A DNA stretch of 27,015 nucleotides from the NCBI GenBank assembly GCA_023459915.1, contig JAEWSN010000055.1:1-27015 (forward strand), given 5' to 3'. The position numbers and the translations under genes are program-made. The DNA comes from Bacillota bacterium (GTDB lineage Bacteria; Bacillota; Clostridia; DSM-8532). Each line of letters opens with the position of its first letter. Position 1 is the first letter of the stretch. This document shows, piece after piece, positions 23,977 to 27,015 of the stretch. Under the pieces are notes generated by a model that was given only the letters and a program-made list of their open reading frames with translations, was not told the DNA's origin and made no database searches.

Positions 23977-25308
23977 TCAATGCTGCGCATGAGGGGTGGG
24001 GCGGGTTTGCTTCATGAACAGCAGCACATACAACGCGCAGATCACAATCAGTATACCGGATGTGAGGAAAAGAATCTGCTTGATGCCAAAGGTCATCCCA
24101 AGAAAATGTCCCTCGAATGAGGCGGCAAGGCCCACCAGCATGGCCCCGAGGCTGGAAGCCGCATAGCCGAGCAATCCGCTCACGGTGGAGTTGAAGCCGA
24201 TGTACACCGTGCGCTTGTGCTCCGGCATGAAGTCGAACTGGAGGTTGAACAGGGAAATGTTGATGCCGGACCAGGCGATGCCGGAGGTGATCATGGCCAG
24301 CACCAGCAGCGGGGTCATCCAGGCGCCGCGAACAATGAAAAACCAGGTGGTGCTGGAGATGCCGATGAACAGAAAGCTGGCCATGCTGGCAAAGGACCAG
24401 CCGAACTTGTCGGCAACCCGGCCCCACAGCATGGCACAGCTGAAATACACGATGTTCGAAAGCATGCCGTACAAATTGATTTCCGTGTACGACAAGGCCA
24501 GATCATTGACCTGGTAGACACCGTAGAAAGCGGAGGACAGCTGGATGCCGATGTTCCACAGAATGGACAGCACAAAGAATTTTCGAAACAAGGGGCTTTT
24601 CAGCGGCAAGGTGAACACCTCGCGCAGCCGCATGGGTTCCGGGTTGTGGCCGAGCGGCACCTCGCGCATGCGCAGGTAGGCGCTGGCGTTGACCAGCATC
24701 AGTAAAAAAATGGCCGCGTAGATGGCCACAAACCCACCACGCTCATTGCCGGCGTCCCGGAAAAGGTCCAGGATCCAGCCCATCAGCAGGTTCATGATGG
24801 TGGCAAAAATCAGCAGCCACGATTCCCGCATGCCGAAATACTTGCCGCGGTTGCGTGGCTCAACAAAGCTGACATACAGATTGGAGACCGCGGGAGAGAC
24901 GAAGGAGACCGCCAGATGGGAAAACAGATAGAGCATGGCCGCGATCCACAGCTTCACACCGGAGGGGAAGGGCAGAAACGCGACCCCGATGAGCAGACTG
25001 AGCAGCACGCGGTGCAGGGTGCTGCCCAGGGTGATGATGCGCAGCCGGTATTCCAGGCGTTCGAGCACAATGGGGGCCAGAAACTGAATGGCCGCCGCCA
25101 GCACGGGGATGGCTAGAATGTAGCCGCAGACCGTGTCGCTCGCGCCCATGTGCTTTAAAAAACCCACCAGGAACGCGCCGCTGGTGAGATTGAAAATAAC
25201 ACGGGCCGTGCCCCCTTCAAAGATGCCCAGCAGCCGGTTGCGCTGCATCACCTTCTCGGGGAGCACGACCCGGCTTGTTGTGTCCGGGCCGGATGTCTGG
25301 TTGCTCAT
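23977..25308 (-). CDS. Major facilitator superfamily transporter
   Basis: A 443-residue polytopic membrane protein with about 12 hydrophobic segments and a cytoplasmic N-terminus. NRGKYFG near residue 153 resembles the loop motif seen in many MFS permeases, and a long charged loop (MREVPLGHNPEPMRLREVFTLPLKSPLFRKF, about residues 213-243) divides the two halves. It begins two bases after the stop of the c-di-AMP receptor gene (TAA-cc-ATG), so the two are almost surely co-transcribed and coupled. The substrate cannot be read from the sequence. Weak similarity in feel to sugar or 'permease of unknown function' MFS members is not enough for a name. Confidence 0.85.
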   Translation of the reverse strand: MSNQTSGPDTTSRVVLPEKVMQRNRLLGIFEGGTARVIFNLTSGAFLVGFLKHMGASDTVCGYILAIPVLAAAIQFLAPIVLERLEYRLRIITLGSTLHRVLLSLLIGVAFLPFPSGVKLWIAAMLYLFSHLAVSFVSPAVSNLYVSFVEPRNRGKYFGMRESWLLIFATIMNLLMGWILDLFRDAGNERGGFVAIYAAIFLLMLVNASAYLRMREVPLGHNPEPMRLREVFTLPLKSPLFRKFFVLSILWNIGIQLSSAFYGVYQVNDLALSYTEINLYGMLSNIVYFSCAMLWGRVADKFGWSFASMASFLFIGISSTTWFFIVRGAWMTPLLVLAMITSGIAWSGINISLFNLQFDFMPEHKRTVYIGFNSTVSGLLGYAASSLGAMLVGLAASFEGHFLGMTFGIKQILFLTSGILIVICALYVLLFMKQTRPTPHAQH

Positions 25309-25310
25309 GG

Positions 25311-25640
25311 TTATGCCTTGATGAACTGTTCGATGTTCAGGATGAACACCGTGGCACCGCCGACATTGATTTCAACCGGCATGGCCATGTTGAAGGCGCC
25401 GAAGCTGCCGGGCAGCTTTTCCGGAGATATCATTCGACGGCGGCTCTTGCAGGTGTCCTTGATGATCTCGATGGCACGCTCCACGCGGGGATCGTCCGTG
25501 CCGATGATGAAGGTGGTGTTGCCGCTTTTCAAAAAACCCCCGCTGGAGCAGAGCTTTGTCGCGCCAAATCCTTCGGAATTGAGGCTGTCAGCCAGAATGT
25601 TGCTGTCCTCGTCGCTGACGATGGCAAAAATCAATTTCAT
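25311..25640 (-). CDS. pstA: Cyclic-di-AMP receptor, PII-like (PstA/DarA)
   Basis: The 109-residue protein matches the PstA/DarA (DUF970) family in length and sequence: MKLIFAIVSDEDSN at the start, SSGGFLKSGNTTFIIG at about residues 33-48 and a C-terminal VEINVGGATVFILNIEQF. The GGFLKSGNTT segment forms part of the c-di-AMP site in the Bacillus and Staphylococcus trimers. The open frame starts further upstream, but the ATG at 25640 has AAAGGAGG before it and gives the family start. It is the first gene after a good promoter (25693-25721) and is tightly linked to an MFS transporter gene, suggesting the transporter or its product could be tied to c-di-AMP signalling. That link is inferred only. 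Confidence 0.94.
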   Translation of the reverse strand: MKLIFAIVSDEDSNILADSLNSEGFGATKLCSSGGFLKSGNTTFIIGTDDPRVERAIEIIKDTCKSRRRMISPEKLPGSFGAFNMAMPVEINVGGATVFILNIEQFIKA

Positions 25641-25692
25641 GGCAAGTCCTCCTTTGCTCTTGTGACGACTGCCAACAGGCATGTCCCTATTC

Positions 25693-25721
25693 ATTATATG
25701 CCAACCTGATGGGACATTCAA
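25693..25721 (-). promoter_or_regulatory. Sigma-A type promoter upstream of pstA, flanked by an inverted repeat
   Basis: Minus-strand -35 TTGAAT (25721-25716), 17-base spacer, consensus -10 TATAAT (25698-25693). ATGTCCC (25681-25687) and GGGACAT (25711-25717) form a perfect 7-bp inverted repeat with 23 bases between, bracketing the -10, and could bind a regulator. The rest of 25641-25770 has no gene; a TTCCAG/CTGGAA pair after the rluD-like stop has no T tract. Confidence 0.68.
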
Positions 25722-25770
25722 TCAACGATTCCAGTTCTTCGGCCCGGAAAACACGTTCTGGAAGCCGATT

Positions 25771-26754
25771 TTATGAAGGCGTGCCTGTGTCCGGCGGAAA
25801 TCCCGCGAAGCGTGTTGCCAGTTCGGCGGGGACCTGTTCGGCGGATATGCCGCAGGAGATGGTGCGGCCGCGGGCCGAAGACAGCGCGCCGTCCAAGCCG
25901 GGGTCAAACTGCAGCCTGCAAGCCCAAAGCAGCTGCCCGGACACGCCATATTGCCGGTTGATCCGGGTGTTGCCATACCGCGAGTCGCCGAGAACGGGGT
26001 GCCCCAGACGTGCCAGCTGCGCGCGAATCTGGTGGGTGCGGCCGGTGACGATTTCCACCTCAAGCAGGCTGACATCCCCATCCGACAGCAGGGTGTCATA
26101 CCTGGTTCTTATGGGCACCGCGTGGGGATGCGGCTGTTCATGGATGTACACGCGGCCGGCCCGGGCATCCTTTTCAAGCCACGCGTCGATCTGCGCGGAT
26201 CGGGGATTGGGTGTGCCCGCGACAAGGCATCGGTAGAACTTGCGGATGTGATGCGCCTTGAGGGCCTGTCCCACCGCGACCCGGGCGGCTTCGTTTTTTG
26301 CGAGCATGAGCAGACCGCCGGTATGCCGATCCAGCCGGTGGCAGAGCGCGGGAAAGCCTTCCGCGAGCGGGGCGCGATGCTGCCGCCACCACGTGAGGAA
26401 AAGGGCATCATAGGGCTGGTCCTCGCCGGAGGCCTTGCCGGTGCGGGTGTCCTGGACCACGACGCCCCGGGGCTTGTTTGCCACCAGGATGTCATCGTCC
26501 TCGTACAGGATGACGGGCACAAAAGCGCCGATGCCTCCGTCCGCGCCGGCGACATCCGGCTCCGGCAGATACGCGGTGACAGCGTCTCCTTCAAAGACAA
26601 GGGTCTGCGCGCCGGACCGCTTGTTGTTCACACGCACATCGCGCTTGCGGAAGGCGCGGTGGATCACCGGCGCTGCAATCCCGGGGCAATGGGCGAACAG
26701 GAACCGATCGAGCCGCTTGCCGTGCCATGCGGGTTCCACCGTGAAGGTTCTCAT
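25771..26754 (-). CDS. RluC/RluD-family 23S rRNA-type pseudouridine synthase
   Basis: The 327-residue enzyme converts uridine to pseudouridine in structured RNA, most likely 23S rRNA. An S4-like RNA-binding segment (about residues 12-60, GKRLDRFLF ... AFRKRDVRVNNKR) precedes the catalytic domain. The catalytic Asp is D142 in HRLDRHTGGLLMLAK, and TGRTHQIRAQLARLGHPVLGDSRYG near residues 245-270 is the second family motif. The start is the ATG at 26754, which overlaps the previous stop (ATGA). The open frame continues upstream to 26997 but there it only reads the neighbouring gene out of frame. Which uridine is modified (RluC, RluD or a paralogue) cannot be decided. Confidence 0.93.
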   Translation of the reverse strand: MRTFTVEPAWHGKRLDRFLFAHCPGIAAPVIHRAFRKRDVRVNNKRSGAQTLVFEGDAVTAYLPEPDVAGADGGIGAFVPVILYEDDDILVANKPRGVVVQDTRTGKASGEDQPYDALFLTWWRQHRAPLAEGFPALCHRLDRHTGGLLMLAKNEAARVAVGQALKAHHIRKFYRCLVAGTPNPRSAQIDAWLEKDARAGRVYIHEQPHPHAVPIRTRYDTLLSDGDVSLLEVEIVTGRTHQIRAQLARLGHPVLGDSRYGNTRINRQYGVSGQLLWACRLQFDPGLDGALSSARGRTISCGISAEQVPAELATRFAGFPPDTGTPS

Positions 26755-27008
26755 GACGCCTCCCCATCGCCCCGGCCGGGCATCCTGTCGGGGAACGGCG
26801 CGTACCGGCTCACAAACAGCAGCTCCTCGGCCAAAAGATTGCCATTGTGCGCGCGCTGCCGCCAGGTTTCCACGACGGCGCCCGCCAGCCCGATGTCGGG
26901 GGGGCCGGATGCGGTCGACATGCCGGATGTTGTCGACATGCCGGATGCGGTCGACATGCCGGATGCTGTCGACATGATGGTGGGGTTGTCCGGCCATGCG
27001 ACCGGCAT
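26751..27008 (-). CDS. Unrecognised protein, 3' part, with MSTASG repeats
   Basis: The frame runs to the window edge, so the start is uncertain; an ATG at 27008 gives 85 residues but the gene may extend beyond. It contains four near-identical six-residue blocks (MSTASG, MSTASG, MSTTSG, MSTASG) and then a non-repetitive end with WRQRAHNGNLLAEELLFVSRYAPFPDR. I do not recognise the family. The stop is an ATGA overlap with the pseudouridine synthase start, which supports this being the translated frame. No function is proposed. Confidence 0.45.
   Translation of the reverse strand: MPVAWPDNPTIMSTASGMSTASGMSTTSGMSTASGPPDIGLAGAVVETWRQRAHNGNLLAEELLFVSRYAPFPDRMPGRGDGEAS
26904..26975. repeat. Four 18-bp tandem repeats near the window end
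   Basis: Units at 26904-26921, 26922-26939, 26940-26957 and 26958-26975. Units 1 and 3 are identical and the others differ at one or two bases. Each contains GTCGAC. They encode the MSTASG blocks of the terminal gene. Confidence 0.92.
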
Positions 27009-27015
27009 TCCCGCG

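Noticed and set aside
26904..26975. Possible CRISPR array
   Set aside because: Units are directly abutting 18-bp repeats with no spacers, and they encode regular MSTASG blocks.

Overview
The window looks like a chromosomal segment of a GC-rich Bacillota (Clostridia-type) bacterium. The evidence is strong AGGAGG-type ribosome binding sites, many ATGA gene overlaps, a nine-gene V-type ATPase operon in the Enterococcus ntp order, a PstA/DarA-type cyclic-di-AMP receptor, a Gram-positive-type LexA box and a 6S-like RNA. Genus and species cannot be read from the sequence. No integrase, transposase, CRISPR array, tRNA or rRNA was seen.

Layout. (1) 44-4719, minus strand: a complete branched-chain amino acid ABC importer, livJ-livH-livM-livG-livF. 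It is read from a clear promoter at 4855-4883. A 13-bp-arm dyad covers the -10 and the start of transcription, and a strong hairpin separates livJ from the membrane and ATPase genes. (2) 5103-7192: two gene remnants facing away from each other, the C-terminal part of a large phosphorylase-like glycoside hydrolase (minus) and an internal part of a sugar-type lipoprotein binding protein (plus). Both lose their 5' ends at the same point near 6480-6500, so this is either a rearrangement breakpoint or an assembly join. (3) 7327-9778, plus: a two-gene operon for a radical SAM DNA repair/modification protein and its DUF4130 partner, with a LexA-like box overlapping the promoter. (4) 9797-10177, plus: promoter, structured 6S-like RNA and terminator. 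(5) 10300-19121, plus: V-ATPase operon ntpF-I-K-E-C-G-A-B-D, closed by a UUCG terminator shared with the convergent gene. The rotor subunit keeps all five Na+ ligands known from E. hirae NtpK. (6) 19290-25640, minus: pstA, an MFS transporter, a cupin, and a 1372-residue DUF4062-STAND NTPase-TPR protein, which is the most novel-looking gene here. (7) 25771-27015, minus: an RluC/RluD-type pseudouridine synthase coupled to the 3' end of an unrecognised gene.

A recurring oddity is in-frame short tandem repeats. Three 18-bp arrays (two of them in the STAND gene) and one 15-bp array sit in three unrelated genes, suggesting a genome-wide tendency to minisatellite growth inside coding sequence.

The best candidates for something undescribed are the DUF4062-STAND protein with its same-strand neighbours, the LexA-controlled radical SAM pair, and the liv operator. 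The 6S call rests on folding and remembered motif similarity and needs a covariance search.
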